DNA from: Bradyrhizobium mercantei
Lineage (GTDB): Bacteria > Pseudomonadota > Alphaproteobacteria > Rhizobiales > Xanthobacteraceae
Assembly (NCBI RefSeq): GCF_001982635.1
Contig: NZ_MKFI01000001.1
Span: 550,774 to 614,773 of the forward strand
Reading direction: 5' to 3'
Length of the DNA: 64,000 nt
Part shown: piece after piece, positions 1-9,476 of the stretch
Position numbering within the stretch: the stretch's first letter is position 1
Layout of the letters: the number at the start of each line of letters is the position of its first letter
Notes under the pieces: model-generated
What the model was told of the DNA's origin: nothing
The model's database searches: none
The model's input: only the letters and a program-made list of their open reading frames with translations
Program-made: the position numbers and the translations under genes

Positions 1-14
1 AGGTCGATTTTCAT
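1..14 (-). CDS. 5' end of an unidentified CDS (cut by window edge)
   Basis: Only the first few codons (M-K-I-D) are inside the window, read leftwards from an ATG at 14-12. A good Shine-Dalgarno core AGGAG lies at 28-24 on the minus strand, nine bases before the ATG, which is why I believe a gene starts here. Nothing can be said about the product. Confidence 0.5.
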
Positions 15-419
15 TTGAGAGGTCTCCTGTCAGCGGTGTCGGACATATTTGGATGCGCGCACGCCGATGCAACCGGGATTGAGACAGACGTATGCGCAAA
101 TTGGCGGCAGTGCAGAGCGGCATCTCAGCACCGCCGGCGACCGATGACAACCATGTCGCGCGAATGACGCGTGCGGCGCGCTGCGTGCTTTCGTCGCTAT
201 TCGAATTGTCCCGCGCAATCTTGGTTGATGCATCGTCTCTCCAGCCTTCATGCAATCTTCATATGAAACATCGCGCACACGCGGGTTGCTTTCACACATT
301 GTCAATTGGCCACGGCTAAGCGTCGCCGCAAACAGCGCGAGCTGTTGTGTTGGCAACCGGACGCGCCCCTCACTTCGACAACGACGTCCGGAGCTCCGCG
401 ACTGACAGGAATGCACCAG
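15..419. other. intergenic region before the chemotaxis gene
   Basis: About 400 bases between the gene leaving the left edge and the chemoreceptor. I see the ribosome binding site of the left-edge gene (24-28) and, just before the receptor start, AGGA at 407-410. I see no RNA gene, no convincing small coding region and no clear sigma-70 promoter. Confidence 0.5.
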
Positions 420-2414
420 ATGTTCGTTGTGTCCAGGATGAAGCCGTTCGCCGCTGATGTCCTGAAGCGATTTCGTCCCAGCCTCAAAAGCCAGATCGCG
501 ATGCTCGGGATCGGTGGCGTTGCCATCATCGGCGTCACCTGCCTCGGCGGCCTCGACTACGCGGCCCGTGTTCAGCGCGAGTCCGATGACAGCATGCGCT
601 TCCGGGCGCAACTCTCCGAGCTCTCGGATGGCTTCCTGGAGACGCAGCAGATCGCGTCCCGCTTCCTGAAGTCGCGCGATGAAGGGCTCGTGAAGAAACT
701 TTCCGGCCGTGTTGCCGACGAGATCGCCCTGCTCGACAGGCTCGAAGCTTTTGCTGCGACCGCGCCGGAAGGCGATCCGATCCGGCAGGTCGCGTCGCTG
801 CGCAGTGGCATCAATCTCTACGCGACGCGGTTCCAGAATATCGTCGGCGCGCAACGCATCCTCGGCATGAACCCGAACGACGGCTTGCAGGGCAAGCTGC
901 GCAATGCAGTCCAGCAATTCGAGACCAAAGTCGGACAGATCGATCAGCCGCGCCTGACCATCCTGCTGCTGACGATGCGCCGTCTCGAGAAGGATTTTGC
1001 GCTGAGCGGCGAAGAGCGGTTCGGCGACCAGCTCAACGAACGCGAGGACGAATTCGAGACCGCGTTGGCGGCGTCCACGCTGCCGGCGGATATGAAGGCC
1101 GAAACGCTCGGCCTCGCGCGCGCCTACAAGCTCGCCTTCGCCGGTTTCCTGGTCTCGCGCCAGACGCTCGACGATCAGATGGACGATCTGTCGCAGATCT
1201 TCGACCGCACCCGTCCCGCCCTGGTCAAGGTTGCCGAAGCGGCCAACGCCCGCGCCGAGCTCGCGCAGCAAAAGGCCGACGCTTTCAGGCAGACCTTCAC
1301 CTGGCTGATCGGGATCGTCGCCGTCGTCCTGACGCTGTTTGCCATCCTGTTCGGCCGGCGCGTCGCCGGCCTGATCAGCCGGATGAGCGCGGCGATGCGC
1401 CAGCTCGCCGATGGACAATTCGACGTCGTCCTGCCCGGCCTCGAGCGCAGCGACGAGATCGGCGGCATGGCGCGCGCGGTCGAGAGCTTCAAGACCAGGG
1501 CGCAGGACAAGGCGCGCGCCGAGCTCGACGCCCGGCGCGAGGAAGACCGCCGCGCGGCCGACCGGCACAGGGCCGAGCTGGCGCGGCTTGCGGCGGCGTT
1601 CGAGGCCAGCGCCGGCAACGTCATCGCCACGGTCTCGGCGGCCTCCGAAGAGCTTGCGGCCTCGGCCCGCGACCTCAGCGACACCGCCCATCACACCCAG
1701 GACCTGTCCGCCAATGTCGCGGCCGCCTCCGAAGAGGCTTCCGACAATGTCAGGCGGGTTGCGGCGGCGACCGAGCAGATGATCGCATCGGCTGCCGAGA
1801 TCGGACGCCAGGTCGGCGAATCCGCCAGTTTCGCCAGCGACGCCGTCGCCCAGGCACAGCAGACCGACGCGCGGATGGCGCAGCTCGCCTCCGCCGCCGA
1901 CCGCATCGGCAACGTGGTGCAGCTGATCGCTGCGATCGCACGGCAGACCAATTTGCTCGCGCTCAATGCGACGATCGAGGCCGCGCGCGCCGGCGCGGCA
2001 GGCTCGGGTTTTGCCGTGGTCGCGCAGGAGGTGAAGACGCTCGCCAGGCAGACCGCTGATGCTACCGAGGACATTCGCAGCCAGATCGCGGATATCCAGG
2101 CCGCGACACGGCAGTCCGCCGGCGCGATCGGCGATATCGCCGGCATCATCCGGCGGATCGCGCAGATCGCCTCCGACGTGGCCAAGGCCATCGACGCGCA
2201 AGGCAGCGCGACGCGGAGCATCGCGGAAAACGTTCAGATCGCCTCGGAGCGAACCGCGCAGGTGGCCGTCAGCATCGGACAGGTGGCGAGCGGCGCCTCC
2301 AGGACCGGCAGCGCCTCCTCCCAGGTGCTGAGCTCGTCGCGGCTGCTGTCGGACGGTAACGGCCGCCTGAGGCAGGAGCTCGACAATTTCATCGCGACGA
2401 TCCGCGCCGGCTAG
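420..2414 (+). CDS. methyl-accepting chemotaxis protein (transmembrane chemoreceptor)
   Basis: Membrane chemoreceptor of 664 residues that should sense a ligand outside and control CheA inside. Layout: short basic N-terminus, first membrane helix about 26-45, an all-helical-looking periplasmic region of about 245 residues (46-292, size and character like a helical bimodular or HBM sensor), second membrane helix about 293-312, HAMP 313-365, then the long cytoplasmic signalling coiled coil. The conserved hairpin tip ([17 protein letters not shown]) is at about 509-525. No C-terminal CheB/CheR-binding pentapeptide is present. The ATG at 420 is preferred because AGGA at 407-410 is correctly spaced; an in-frame ATG at 411 sits directly on that AGGA, and one at 438 has poor spacing. 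No other chemotaxis gene is nearby. The ligand is unknown. Confidence 0.9.
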   Translation: MFVVSRMKPFAADVLKRFRPSLKSQIAMLGIGGVAIIGVTCLGGLDYAARVQRESDDSMRFRAQLSELSDGFLETQQIASRFLKSRDEGLVKKLSGRVADEIALLDRLEAFAATAPEGDPIRQVASLRSGINLYATRFQNIVGAQRILGMNPNDGLQGKLRNAVQQFETKVGQIDQPRLTILLLTMRRLEKDFALSGEERFGDQLNEREDEFETALAASTLPADMKAETLGLARAYKLAFAGFLVSRQTLDDQMDDLSQIFDRTRPALVKVAEAANARAELAQQKADAFRQTFTWLIGIVAVVLTLFAILFGRRVAGLISRMSAAMRQLADGQFDVVLPGLERSDEIGGMARAVESFKTRAQDKARAELDARREEDRRAADRHRAELARLAAAFEASAGNVIATVSAASEELAASARDLSDTAHHTQDLSANVAAASEEASDNVRRVAAATEQMIASAAEIGRQVGESASFASDAVAQAQQTDARMAQLASAADRIGNVVQLIAAIARQTNLLALNATIEAARAGAAGSGFAVVAQEVKTLARQTADATEDIRSQIADIQAATRQSAGAIGDIAGIIRRIAQIASDVAKAIDAQGSATRSIAENVQIASERTAQVAVSIGQVASGASRTGSASSQVLSSSRLLSDGNGRLRQELDNFIATIRAG

Positions 2415-2419
2415 CCACA

Positions 2420-2446
2420 AAACAAAAACGGCGCCCGAGGGCGCCG
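2420..2446 (-). terminator. rho-independent terminator after rplQ
   Basis: Perfect 7-bp GC stem CGGCGCC/GGCGCCG (2429-2435 and 2440-2446) with a 4-base loop. On the minus strand it is followed by TTTTTGTTTT, the expected end of the ribosomal operon. On the plus strand it is followed only by CTTTC, so it may weakly serve the convergent chemoreceptor gene too. Confidence 0.85.
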
Positions 2447-2473
2447 CTTTCAAAACCTTGGCTCCAAACCGGC

Positions 2474-2890
2474 TTACGCCGCCTCGGCTTCGTTGCCCTG
2501 GGCGGGACCGGAGTCCTGGCCCTTGGCATCGACGTCGCGGTCGACGAATTCGATCACGGCCATCGCCGCGTTGTCGCCGTAGCGGAAGCCGGCCTTGATG
2601 ATGCGGGTGTAGCCGCCCTGGCGGTCCTTGTAGCGGGTCGCCAGCGTGTCGAACAGCTTCTTGACCTGATCCTGGTCGCGCAGCTCCGAGATCGCCTGGC
2701 GGCGCAGGGCGAGACCGCCCTTCTTGCCGAGGGTGACGAGCTTCTCGACGATCGGCCGCAGCTCCTTGGCCTTCGGCAGCGTGGTGACGATCTGCTCGTG
2801 CTTGATCAGCGCGGCCGCCATGTTGGCGAACATTGCACGCCGGTGCTCGGCGGTGCGGTTGAGCTTCCGATGAACCTTGCCGTGACGCAT
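2474..2890 (-). CDS. rplQ: 50S ribosomal protein L17
   Basis: 138-residue bL17, a large-subunit protein near the peptide exit tunnel. The N-terminus [12 protein letters not shown] is diagnostic of the family, and the C-terminal 20 residues form the acidic, alanine-rich tail usual in alphaproteobacteria. It is the last gene of the cluster. Unusually, a strong terminator and a dispersed repeat separate it from rpoA 200 bases upstream, so part of its transcription may come from its own promoter or from read-through. Confidence 0.98.
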   Translation of the reverse strand: MRHGKVHRKLNRTAEHRRAMFANMAAALIKHEQIVTTLPKAKELRPIVEKLVTLGKKGGLALRRQAISELRDQDQVKKLFDTLATRYKDRQGGYTRIIKAGFRYGDNAAMAVIEFVDRDVDAKGQDSGPAQGNEAEAA

Positions 2891-2961
2891 TGACTTATTC
2901 CTTCTTCAATTCTGTCGCGGTGGTTCAGCGACAAGTGCAGGTGGGCATCCTGCGTTCGCCC

Positions 2962-2987
2962 GCAAAAGCGCGACGTCGCGCTTTTGC
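2962..2987. repeat. 26-bp perfect palindrome in the rpoA-rplQ spacer
   Basis: GCAAAAGCGCGAC followed directly by its exact reverse complement. It lies between the rpoA terminator and rplQ, so it would fold in any transcript crossing the spacer. There is no T-run on either side, so it is not a standard terminator. Confidence 0.75.
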
Positions 2988-2998
2988 TACTTAACTTG

Positions 2999-3047
2999 GG
3001 CATGATCCTTGTCGGAAAACCGCTGCGCACTTTTCCGGGATCGTGCC
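2999..3047. repeat. Bradyrhizobium-type dispersed palindromic repeat
   Basis: Imperfect inverted repeat with outer arms GGCATGATCC (2999-3008) and GGATCGTGCC (3038-3047) and inner arms GGAAAA/TTTTCC. The pattern of ATGATCC...GGAAAACC...TTTTCCGG...ATC is one I recognise as a common intergenic repeat in Bradyrhizobium and relatives; that recognition is from memory and was not searched. Confidence 0.65.
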
Positions 3048-3082
3048 GCAAAAAAATCGTGGCCGGAAAGTTTCCGGCCACG
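3048..3082 (-). terminator. rho-independent terminator after rpoA
   Basis: Perfect 12-bp arms CGTGGCCGGAAA (3058-3069) and TTTCCGGCCACG (3071-3082). On the minus strand the stem is followed by ATTTTTTTGC (complement of 3049-3057). It lies 14 bases past the rpoA stop, upstream of rplQ, and should end or attenuate transcription between the two genes. Confidence 0.85.
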
Positions 3083-3096
3083 ACGGTGAAAACGGA

Positions 3097-4116
3097 TCAG
3101 TAGTGATCCTCGAAGCGCTTGGCGAGCTCGTCGATGTTCTCCGGCGGCCAGCCCGGCACTTCCATGCCGAGGTGCAGACCCATCTGGGCCAGCACTTCCT
3201 TGATCTCGTTCAGCGACTTGCGGCCGAAGTTCGGGGTGCGGAGCATTTCCGCTTCCGACTTCTGCACGAGGTCGCCGATGTAGACGATGTTGTCGTTCTT
3301 CAGACAGTTTGCCGAACGCACCGACAGCTCGAGCTCGTCGACCTTCTTGAGGAACGCCGGGTTGAACGCGAGATCGGGGATGATCTCCTGCGTGACTTCC
3401 TTGCGCGGCTCTTCGAAGTTGACGAACACGTTGAGCTGATCCTGCAGGATGCGCGCAGCGTAAGCCACCGCGTCCTCCGGCGTGATCGCGCCGTTGGTCT
3501 CGATCGTCATGGTCAGCTTGTCGTAGTCGAGGATCTGGCCCTCGCGGGTGTTCTCGACCTTGTAGGAGACCTTGCGGACCGGCGAGAACAGGCTGTCGAC
3601 CGGGATCAGGCCGATCGGCGCGTCCTCGGGACGGTTGCGCTCGGCGGCGACATAGCCCTTGCCGGTGGTGACCGTGAACTCCATGCGGATCTCTGCGCCG
3701 TCGTCCAGCGTGCAAAGCTGCAGATCGGGGTTGAGCACGGTGACGTCGCCGACGGTCTGGATGTCGCCGGCGGTGACGGCACCCGGGCCCTGCTTCTTCA
3801 CGACCATGCGCTTCGGGCCTTCGCCCTGCATCTTGATCGAGATGTCCTTGATGTTGAGGACGATGTCGGTGACGTCTTCACGGACACCGGCGATCGAGGA
3901 GAACTCGTGCAGCACGCCGTCGATGTGCACCGACTGCACCGCCGCGCCCTGCAGCGAGGACAACAGGATGCGGCGCAGCGCGTTGCCGAGCGTCTGGCCG
4001 AAGCCGCGCTCGAGCGGCTCGGCGACGACGGTGGCGAACCGGCTCGCGTCCGAGCCCGGCGTCACCTGCAGCTTGTTCGGTCGAATGAGTTCTTGCCAAT
4101 TTTTCTGGATCGTCAC
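3097..4116 (-). CDS. rpoA: DNA-directed RNA polymerase subunit alpha
   Basis: 339-residue alpha subunit. The N-terminal domain (about 1-235) dimerises and nucleates polymerase assembly, with the motif [17 protein letters not shown] near residue 40. The C-terminal domain (about 255-325, containing NIVYIGDLV and [17 protein letters not shown]) binds UP elements and activators. Length is normal. It follows rpsK and ends at a strong terminator. Confidence 0.99.
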   Translation of the reverse strand: MTIQKNWQELIRPNKLQVTPGSDASRFATVVAEPLERGFGQTLGNALRRILLSSLQGAAVQSVHIDGVLHEFSSIAGVREDVTDIVLNIKDISIKMQGEGPKRMVVKKQGPGAVTAGDIQTVGDVTVLNPDLQLCTLDDGAEIRMEFTVTTGKGYVAAERNRPEDAPIGLIPVDSLFSPVRKVSYKVENTREGQILDYDKLTMTIETNGAITPEDAVAYAARILQDQLNVFVNFEEPRKEVTQEIIPDLAFNPAFLKKVDELELSVRSANCLKNDNIVYIGDLVQKSEAEMLRTPNFGRKSLNEIKEVLAQMGLHLGMEVPGWPPENIDELAKRFEDHY

Positions 4117-4245
4117 TTTTTCACCCTTTGCCGGTCATCGGGCCAATCGAATGGCCGAACCTGGCGTTGGAGATCGCGGATCAGTCCGCGCGGTCAATTC
4201 CAAAAACCATCGCAGGGCGGCCAGAGGCCGCCCGCGACTTACAGA

Positions 4246-4635
4246 TCAAACGCGCCGACGCTTGCGCGGACGGCAGCCATTGTGCGGGATCGTGGTCACG
4301 TCGCGGATCGAGGTGACGGTGAAGCCCGCAGCCTGCAGCGCGCGGAGCGCCGACTCACGGCCCGAACCCGGGCCGGCCACTTCAACCTCCAGCGTGCGCA
4401 TGCCGTGTTCCTGCGCCTTCTTGGAGACGTCTTCAGCCGCAACCTGCGCGGCGTAAGGGGTCGACTTGCGCGAACCCTTGAAGCCCATCGTGCCGGCTGA
4501 CGACCAGGCGATGGTGTTGCCCTGCGCGTCGGTGATGGTGATGGTCGTGTTGTTGAACGACGAATTCACGTGCGCGATGCCGGAGGCGATGTTCTTGCGT
4601 TCGCGGCGGCGTACGCGGGTGGCTTCCTTGCCCAT
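4246..4635 (-). CDS. rpsK: 30S ribosomal protein S11
   Basis: 129-residue uS11, a platform protein of the small subunit that helps form the mRNA exit region. The conserved segments [16 protein letters not shown] and the C-terminal [12 protein letters not shown] are present. I start at the ATG at 4635 because AGGAAAGG at 4649-4642 is well placed, and because an in-frame start further upstream would add eight non-conserved residues. Confidence 0.98.
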   Translation of the reverse strand: MGKEATRVRRRERKNIASGIAHVNSSFNNTTITITDAQGNTIAWSSAGTMGFKGSRKSTPYAAQVAAEDVSKKAQEHGMRTLEVEVAGPGSGRESALRALQAAGFTVTSIRDVTTIPHNGCRPRKRRRV

Positions 4636-4700
4636 TTCAAACCTTTCCTGTGATCTCAAGCGCCGCCGTAGTGCCAGCGGCTACACCTCAAAACGCAAAT

Positions 4701-4729
4701 GGCGAGTAGCGAATTTCGATTCGCTACTC
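4701..4729. repeat. inverted repeat with GAGTAGCGAA arms, rpsM-rpsK spacer
   Basis: Arms GAGTAGCGAA (4704-4713) and TTCGCTACTC (4720-4729) around a six-base loop. The 14 bases GGCGAGTAGCGAAT at 4701-4714 recur exactly at 17295-17308 in the tuf-rpsJ spacer, so this looks like a mobile or dispersed spacer element rather than an operon-specific signal. Confidence 0.7.
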
Positions 4730-4750
4730 CCCACCTGCAATTCGCAAAAC

Positions 4751-5119
4751 TTACTTCTTCTTGCCGGCGATCGCCTTGGCCGGCCCCTTGCGCGTGCGCG
4801 CATTGGTGTGGGTGCGCTGGCCGCGCACCGGCAGACCGCGGCGATGACGCAGGCCGCGATAGCAGCCGAGGTCCATCAACCGCTTGATGTTGATGCCGAC
4901 CTCGCGACGGAGGTCGCCCTCGACCAGATAGTCGCGGTCGATGACTTCGCGGATCTGGAGGACCTCCTGGTCGGTCAACTGGTTGACGCGACGGTCCACG
5001 GGGATCTTCACCTTCTCGATGATGTCGGCCGCGTTCTTCTGGCCGATACCATGGATGTACTGAAGCGCGATCAGGACGCGCTTGTTGGTCGGGATGTTGA
5101 CGCCGGCAATACGGGCCAC
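4751..5119 (-). CDS. rpsM: 30S ribosomal protein S13
   Basis: 122-residue uS13 of the 30S head, which contacts 16S rRNA and the P-site tRNA through its basic tail. [10 protein letters not shown] at the start and [20 protein letters not shown] near the end are family hallmarks; the protein ends in a basic KKK tail. It is the first gene of the alpha group, 190 bases after adk, with its own likely promoter. Confidence 0.98.
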   Translation of the reverse strand: MARIAGVNIPTNKRVLIALQYIHGIGQKNAADIIEKVKIPVDRRVNQLTDQEVLQIREVIDRDYLVEGDLRREVGINIKRLMDLGCYRGLRHRRGLPVRGQRTHTNARTRKGPAKAIAGKKK

Positions 5120-5274
5120 GGACTTCTCTCCTGTCGCCGCTCCATCACGGATACGGGCTTCTCAAGTTCTTGCTCTCTCGGGCTTGTGTCCACAAACGCG
5201 AACACGACGCCCTTCCCCTCATGTCCTTCGGGGCCCGGCATCGTCATAAAACTATCCAACTTGGATGCGGGGCT

Positions 5275-5303
5275 TATTAAAGGATTCATGTCGGTTTCGT
5301 CAA
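5275..5303 (-). promoter_or_regulatory. probable sigma-70 promoter for rpsM-rpsK-rpoA
   Basis: On the minus strand TTGACG (5303-5298), a 17-base spacer, then TTAATA (5280-5275). It begins seven bases beyond the adk stop codon and points at rpsM, about 155 bases downstream, so the alpha operon could be transcribed separately from secY-adk. Confidence 0.65.
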
Positions 5304-5309
5304 CCGCTC

Positions 5310-6170
5310 CTAGCGTTTAGCTCGCTTTTTCGTGAGCTTTTTTGCTGCCTTTTTGGCGGTCTTTGCCCCCTTCCGGGCATTTGCCGCACGAGCGGCCTTC
5401 TTCGGGGCCTTCTTGGCAGCCTTCTTGGCCGCTTTGGCCCTGGAGGGCGCCTTGGCAGCCTTCCGGGCGGGTTTGGCAGCCTTTTTGGCCGCTTTGGCGG
5501 TCTTCTTCGCGGTCTTCTTTACCGTCCTGGCGACTTTTTTGGCCACCTTGGGGGCGTGATCCTCGTGATCTTTCGGTTCCAGCGCGCCGAGCGCGGTCAG
5601 GATCCGGTTGATCTCGCGGGTGACGTGCTCGATGGTCATCATGCCATCGACGGTCAAAAGCTTCCGCCGCTCCGAATAATAGTGAATCAGCGGTTCCGTC
5701 AGCGAGCGGTACTGCGCCAGGCGCTTGGTCAGCACTTCCGGCGTGTCGTCGAGGCGGACTTCCTCGCCGCGCGCGCGGGTTTCCTCGGCACGCTTCTCGA
5801 CGCGGGCGAGCAGCGCGCTCTCGTTGACGCGCAGCTCAACGACGGCGTCGAGCTTGAGGTGCTTCTTGCGGAGCAATTCGTCCAGCGCCTCGGCCTGCGG
5901 CACGGTGCGCGGGAAGCCGTCGAGAATGAAGCCCTTCTTGGCATCGGGCTCCTCGATTCGATCGGCGATGATTCCCACCACGACCTCGTCTGGAACCAGG
6001 CCGCCATTGGCCATGATCTCCTTGGCCTGCAAGCCGACCGGGGTGCCCGCGGCGACCGCAGCGCGCAGCATCTCGCCGGTCGAGAGCTGAACGATGCCAT
6101 GCCGGTGCACCAGCCGCTGCGCCTGGGTTCCCTTGCCCGAGCCCGGCGGCCCCAAAAGGATCAATCTCAT
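5310..6170 (-). CDS. adk: adenylate kinase with a long Lys/Ala-rich C-terminal tail
   Basis: Catalyses ATP + AMP = 2 ADP. The core (1-200) has the P-loop GPPGSGKGT (7-15), the DGFPRT motif (84-89) and a short LID without zinc cysteines. At 286 residues it is much longer than the usual 190-220. Residues 206-286 are almost entirely Ala, Lys and Arg with some Pro, Thr, Ser and Val, and contain no acidic residue. The tail is built of KKA/AAK-like units resembling histone H1 or bacterial H1-like proteins, so nucleic-acid or ribosome association is possible (inference). It sits after secY, its usual place. Confidence 0.96.
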   Translation of the reverse strand: MRLILLGPPGSGKGTQAQRLVHRHGIVQLSTGEMLRAAVAAGTPVGLQAKEIMANGGLVPDEVVVGIIADRIEEPDAKKGFILDGFPRTVPQAEALDELLRKKHLKLDAVVELRVNESALLARVEKRAEETRARGEEVRLDDTPEVLTKRLAQYRSLTEPLIHYYSERRKLLTVDGMMTIEHVTREINRILTALGALEPKDHEDHAPKVAKKVARTVKKTAKKTAKAAKKAAKPARKAAKAPSRAKAAKKAAKKAPKKAARAANARKGAKTAKKAAKKLTKKRAKR

Positions 6171-6241
6171 ATCTGTTTCGCCCCCCGGCTAGGTGGGCGA
6201 CGTCCGCACACCTGTGTTTTGAGTTTGGCGCCGCGCCGCGA

Positions 6242-7576
6242 TCAGCGGCGGCGGCCTCCCCTGAGCTTCGACTTCCTGATCAGCCCTTCATACTGATGGG
6301 CGAGCAGATAGCCCTGCACCTGCGACACCGTATCCATCGTCACGCTGACGACGATCAGGAGCGACGTGCCACCAAAGTAGAACGGGACCGAGGCGTAGGA
6401 AATCAGAATTTCAGGGATCAGGCAGACGATCGCGAGATAGATCGCGCCGAGTACCGTGATGCGCGACAGCACGTAGTCGATGTATTCGGCGGTGCGCTCA
6501 CCGGGCCGGATACCCGGGATGAAGCCGCCATGCTTCTTCAGATTGTCCGCGGTCTCGGTCGGGTTGAACACGATCGCGGTGTAGAAGAAGGCGAAGAACA
6601 CGATCAGCGCCAGATAGAGCAGCAGGAACAGCGGACGGCCGTGGCTGAGCTGGGTGGTGAGCCACTGGAACCACTCCGGCCCCTTGCCGGCGTTGAAGTT
6701 CGCGACCGTGGTCGGCAGCAGCAGCAGCGACGAGGCGAAGATCGGCGGAATCACGCCCGAGGTGTTGAGCTTGAGCGGCAGATGCGAGGACTGGCCCTCG
6801 AACATCTTGTTGCCGACCTGGCGCTTCGGATACTGGATCAGCAGCCGGCGCTGGGCGCGCTCCATGAACACGATGAAGGCGATCACGGCGACCGCCATCA
6901 CGATGACGATCAGGATCAGGCCGGTCGACATCGCGCCCTGGCGGCCGAGTTCCAGCATATTGGCGAGCGCCGAGGGCAGCTCGGCGACGATGCCGGACAG
7001 GATGATCAGCGAGATACCGTTGCCGATGCCGCGCGAGGTGATCTGCTCGCCGAGCCACATCAGGAACATGGTGCCGCCGGTCAGCGTGATCGCGGTCGAG
7101 ATCCGGAAGAACATGCCGGGGTCGCTGACGACATTGCCGGCGCCTTCGAGGCCGATCGCGATGCCATAGGACTGGAACAGCGCCAGGATCACCGTCAGAT
7201 AGCGGGTGTACTGGTTCAGCGTCTTGCGGCCCGCCTCGCCTTCCTTCTTGAGCGCCTCGAGCTGCGGCGACACGGTGGTCAGCAGCTGCACGATGATCGA
7301 TGCCGAGATGTACGGCATGATGTTCAGCGCGAAGATCGCCATGCGGTGGATGCCGCCGCCGGCGAACATGTTGAACATGCCGAGGATGCCGCCGGACTGG
7401 CTGCGGAACACCTGTTCCCAGATGTTGGGATCGATGCCGGGCAGCGGGATGTAGGTGCCCAGCCGATAAACAAGCAGCGCACCCAGGGTGAACCAGATGC
7501 GCTTCTTCAGCTCGTCGGCTTTCGCCAGCTGTCCGAAATTGAGGTTGGCGGCAAGTTGTTCGGCTGCTGAGACCAT
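6242..7576 (-). CDS. secY: protein translocase subunit SecY
   Basis: 444-residue channel protein of the SecYEG translocon with ten predicted membrane helices, for example TLGALLVYRLGTYIPLPGID near the N-terminus. The cytoplasmic loop with IPGIRPGERTAEYID is conserved. I use the ATG at 7576 (GGGAG about ten bases upstream); an in-frame start at 7648 would add 24 residues without family support. It stands between rplO and adk, as in other spc operons. Confidence 0.98.
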   Translation of the reverse strand: MVSAAEQLAANLNFGQLAKADELKKRIWFTLGALLVYRLGTYIPLPGIDPNIWEQVFRSQSGGILGMFNMFAGGGIHRMAIFALNIMPYISASIIVQLLTTVSPQLEALKKEGEAGRKTLNQYTRYLTVILALFQSYGIAIGLEGAGNVVSDPGMFFRISTAITLTGGTMFLMWLGEQITSRGIGNGISLIILSGIVAELPSALANMLELGRQGAMSTGLILIVIVMAVAVIAFIVFMERAQRRLLIQYPKRQVGNKMFEGQSSHLPLKLNTSGVIPPIFASSLLLLPTTVANFNAGKGPEWFQWLTTQLSHGRPLFLLLYLALIVFFAFFYTAIVFNPTETADNLKKHGGFIPGIRPGERTAEYIDYVLSRITVLGAIYLAIVCLIPEILISYASVPFYFGGTSLLIVVSVTMDTVSQVQGYLLAHQYEGLIRKSKLRGGRRR

Positions 7577-7699
7577 GTTCGGCTTTCTCCCGGAGCCCGC
7601 TTCGCCGACGCCCCAAGAACTCGTTCTATCGGGGCCATCGGCAGACACCGGACATTATCTGGTGCTCGGCCTCGATAAGTCCATCATTCGATCTGCGGA

Positions 7700-7722
7700 T
7701 TGCCCGCTGCGGCAGCGGGCAA
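7700..7722. repeat. hairpin between rplO and secY
   Basis: Arms TTGCCCGCTGC (7700-7710) and GCAGCGGGCAA (7712-7722), nearly perfect and GC-rich, eleven bases past the rplO stop. No T-run follows on the minus strand, so an mRNA-processing or attenuation role is more likely than full termination. Confidence 0.6.
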
Positions 7723-7733
7723 TGACGCAGATG

Positions 7734-8219
7734 TTACGCCGCCTCGCCTTCGTCCTTGGCGGGGGCCAGGATCTTGACCGAGCCGCCGGCCTTTTCGACC
7801 GCGGCAATGGCCGACTTGGAAGCGCCGTGCGCTTCGATGGTCAGCTTGGTCTTGATCTCGCCGCGGCCGAGCAGCCGCAGGCCGTCCTTGGCGCGGCGCA
7901 GCACGCCGGCCTTGACCAGCGTCTCGACGGTCACCGTCGCGCTCGCATCGACCAGCTTGTTGTCGATCGCTTCCTGCAGACGGTCGAGATTGATCTCGGC
8001 GAAGTCGAGCCGGAAGATGTTGTTGAAGCCGCGCTTCGGCAGACGGCGATGCATCGGCATCTGGCCGCCTTCGAAACCCTTGATACGGACGCCCGAACGC
8101 GCGGTCTGGCCCTTGCCGCCGCGGCCCGAGGTCTTGCCCTTGCCGGAACCGATGCCACGGCCGACACGCATGCGCTTCTTGCGCGAGCCGGCGTTGTCGG
8201 CGATATCGCTGAGCTTCAT
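7734..8219 (-). CDS. rplO: 50S ribosomal protein L15
   Basis: 161-residue uL15, a late-assembly 50S protein that threads into 23S rRNA. The Gly/Lys/Arg-rich N-terminal part ([22 protein letters not shown]) and the following [18 protein letters not shown] segment are characteristic. It follows rpmD by 21 bases and is the last ribosomal gene before secY. Confidence 0.98.
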   Translation of the reverse strand: MKLSDIADNAGSRKKRMRVGRGIGSGKGKTSGRGGKGQTARSGVRIKGFEGGQMPMHRRLPKRGFNNIFRLDFAEINLDRLQEAIDNKLVDASATVTVETLVKAGVLRRAKDGLRLLGRGEIKTKLTIEAHGASKSAIAAVEKAGGSVKILAPAKDEGEAA

Positions 8220-8240
8220 CGCCCTTCTCCTTATCTCTGC

Positions 8241-8432
8241 TTACTCGCCGACGACGCGGACGAGATGCTGAACCTTGCTGATCATGCCGCGAACTTCAGG
8301 GGTGTCCTGCAGCTCGGCAACCCGGCCGATCTTGTTGAGCTTGAGGCCGATCAGCGTCGAACGCTGCGAGTGATGGCGGCGGATTGCGCTGCCGATCTGC
8401 TCGACCTTGATGGTCTTGCTGGCCTTGGCCAT
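8241..8432 (-). CDS. rpmD: 50S ribosomal protein L30
   Basis: 63-residue uL30 of the short bacterial form. [14 protein letters not shown] and the [23 protein letters not shown] pattern identify it. It lies between rpsE and rplO, in the canonical spc order. Confidence 0.97.
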   Translation of the reverse strand: MAKASKTIKVEQIGSAIRRHHSQRSTLIGLKLNKIGRVAELQDTPEVRGMISKVQHLVRVVGE

Positions 8433-8471
8433 GACAGTAACTCCGAGTAGCGCTTCGAGAAGCGCGCGTTG

Positions 8472-9047
8472 TTATTCCGCCACCGCTTCGGCATCGCCGC
8501 CGACGCGGCGCGACTGCAGGGTGGAGACCTTGATGTTGCGGCGGGCAGCCACCGAACGCGGTGAATCCTGGTGCTTCAGCGCGTCGAAGGTGGCGCGAAC
8601 CATGTTGTAGGGATTCGACGAGCCGATCGACTTCGCCACCACGTCCTGGATGCCGAGCGTCTCGAACACCGCGCGCATCGGGCCGCCGGCGATGATGCCA
8701 GTACCCGCCGGAGCGGTGCGCAGATAGACGCGACCGGCGCCGTGACGGCCGGCGACGTCGTGATGCAGCGTGCGGCCCTCGCGCAGCGCGACGCGCGTCA
8801 GGTTGCGCTTCGCCGATTCGGTCGCCTTGCGGATCGCTTCCGGTACTTCGCGCGCCTTGCCGTGGCCGAAACCGACCCGGCCCTTCTGATCGCCGATCAC
8901 GACCAGCGCCGCAAAGCCGAAGCGCTTGCCGCCCTTGACGACCTTCGCCACGCGATTGATGTGGACGAGCTTGTCGACGAACTCGCTGTCGCGCTCCTCG
9001 CGCTCCCTGCTCCGTTCGCGTCCGCCGCGTTCGCGTTCACCTGCCAT
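8472..9047 (-). CDS. rpsE: 30S ribosomal protein S5
   Basis: 191-residue uS5, which lines the mRNA entry channel and affects decoding fidelity. The N-terminal 20 residues are an Arg/Glu-rich extension typical of alphaproteobacteria; then come the S5 double-stranded-RNA-binding-like domain ([18 protein letters not shown]) and the C-terminal domain ([18 protein letters not shown]). The ATG at 9047 has GGAAAA just upstream and is preferred over an in-frame TTG at 9059. Confidence 0.97.
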   Translation of the reverse strand: MAGERERGGRERSREREERDSEFVDKLVHINRVAKVVKGGKRFGFAALVVIGDQKGRVGFGHGKAREVPEAIRKATESAKRNLTRVALREGRTLHHDVAGRHGAGRVYLRTAPAGTGIIAGGPMRAVFETLGIQDVVAKSIGSSNPYNMVRATFDALKHQDSPRSVAARRNIKVSTLQSRRVGGDAEAVAE

Positions 9048-9105
9048 GGTGTTTTCCAATCTCTAGGAGGCCTTACGCCTCTTTCCTTGTAATCGATCGA
9101 TTCGT

Positions 9106-9465
9106 TTAGAAGCTCAATCCGCCTTCGCGCGCCGCATCCGCGAGCGCCTTGACGCGCCCGTGATAGATGTAGGCGCCGCGATCGAACACGACTTCCTTGA
9201 CGCCCTTCTGCGCCGCGCGCTCGGCGAGCAGCTTGCCGACCGCCTTCGCCGCATCGATGTCGGCGCCGGTCTTGCCGGCGTCGCGCATGGTCTTCTCGAG
9301 CGACGAGGCGGAGGCGAGCGTCTCGCCCTTCTGGTCGTCGATGACCTGGGCGTAGATGTGCTTGGACGAGCGGAACACCGACAGCCGCGGACGGCCGCCT
9401 GCCGAGCGGCGAAGCGCAAGGCGCACGCGCTGCTTGCGCCGGGCATTCGTAACCTTGAGTGACAT
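9106..9465 (-). CDS. rplR: 50S ribosomal protein L18
   Basis: 119-residue uL18, which binds 5S rRNA and anchors it in the central protuberance. [20 protein letters not shown] and the C-terminal [24 protein letters not shown] are hallmark segments. It is 11 bases downstream of rplF. Confidence 0.98.
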   Translation of the reverse strand: MSLKVTNARRKQRVRLALRRSAGGRPRLSVFRSSKHIYAQVIDDQKGETLASASSLEKTMRDAGKTGADIDAAKAVGKLLAERAAQKGVKEVVFDRGAYIYHGRVKALADAAREGGLSF

Positions 9466-9476
9466 GACCGGCTCCG

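Noticed and set aside
30..2453. Long minus-strand frame antisense to the chemoreceptor, and a similar plus-strand frame over tuf-fusA (17453-20671)
   Set aside because: Same composition artefact. The sense genes are unambiguous and the antisense translations show only low-complexity, charged sequence.
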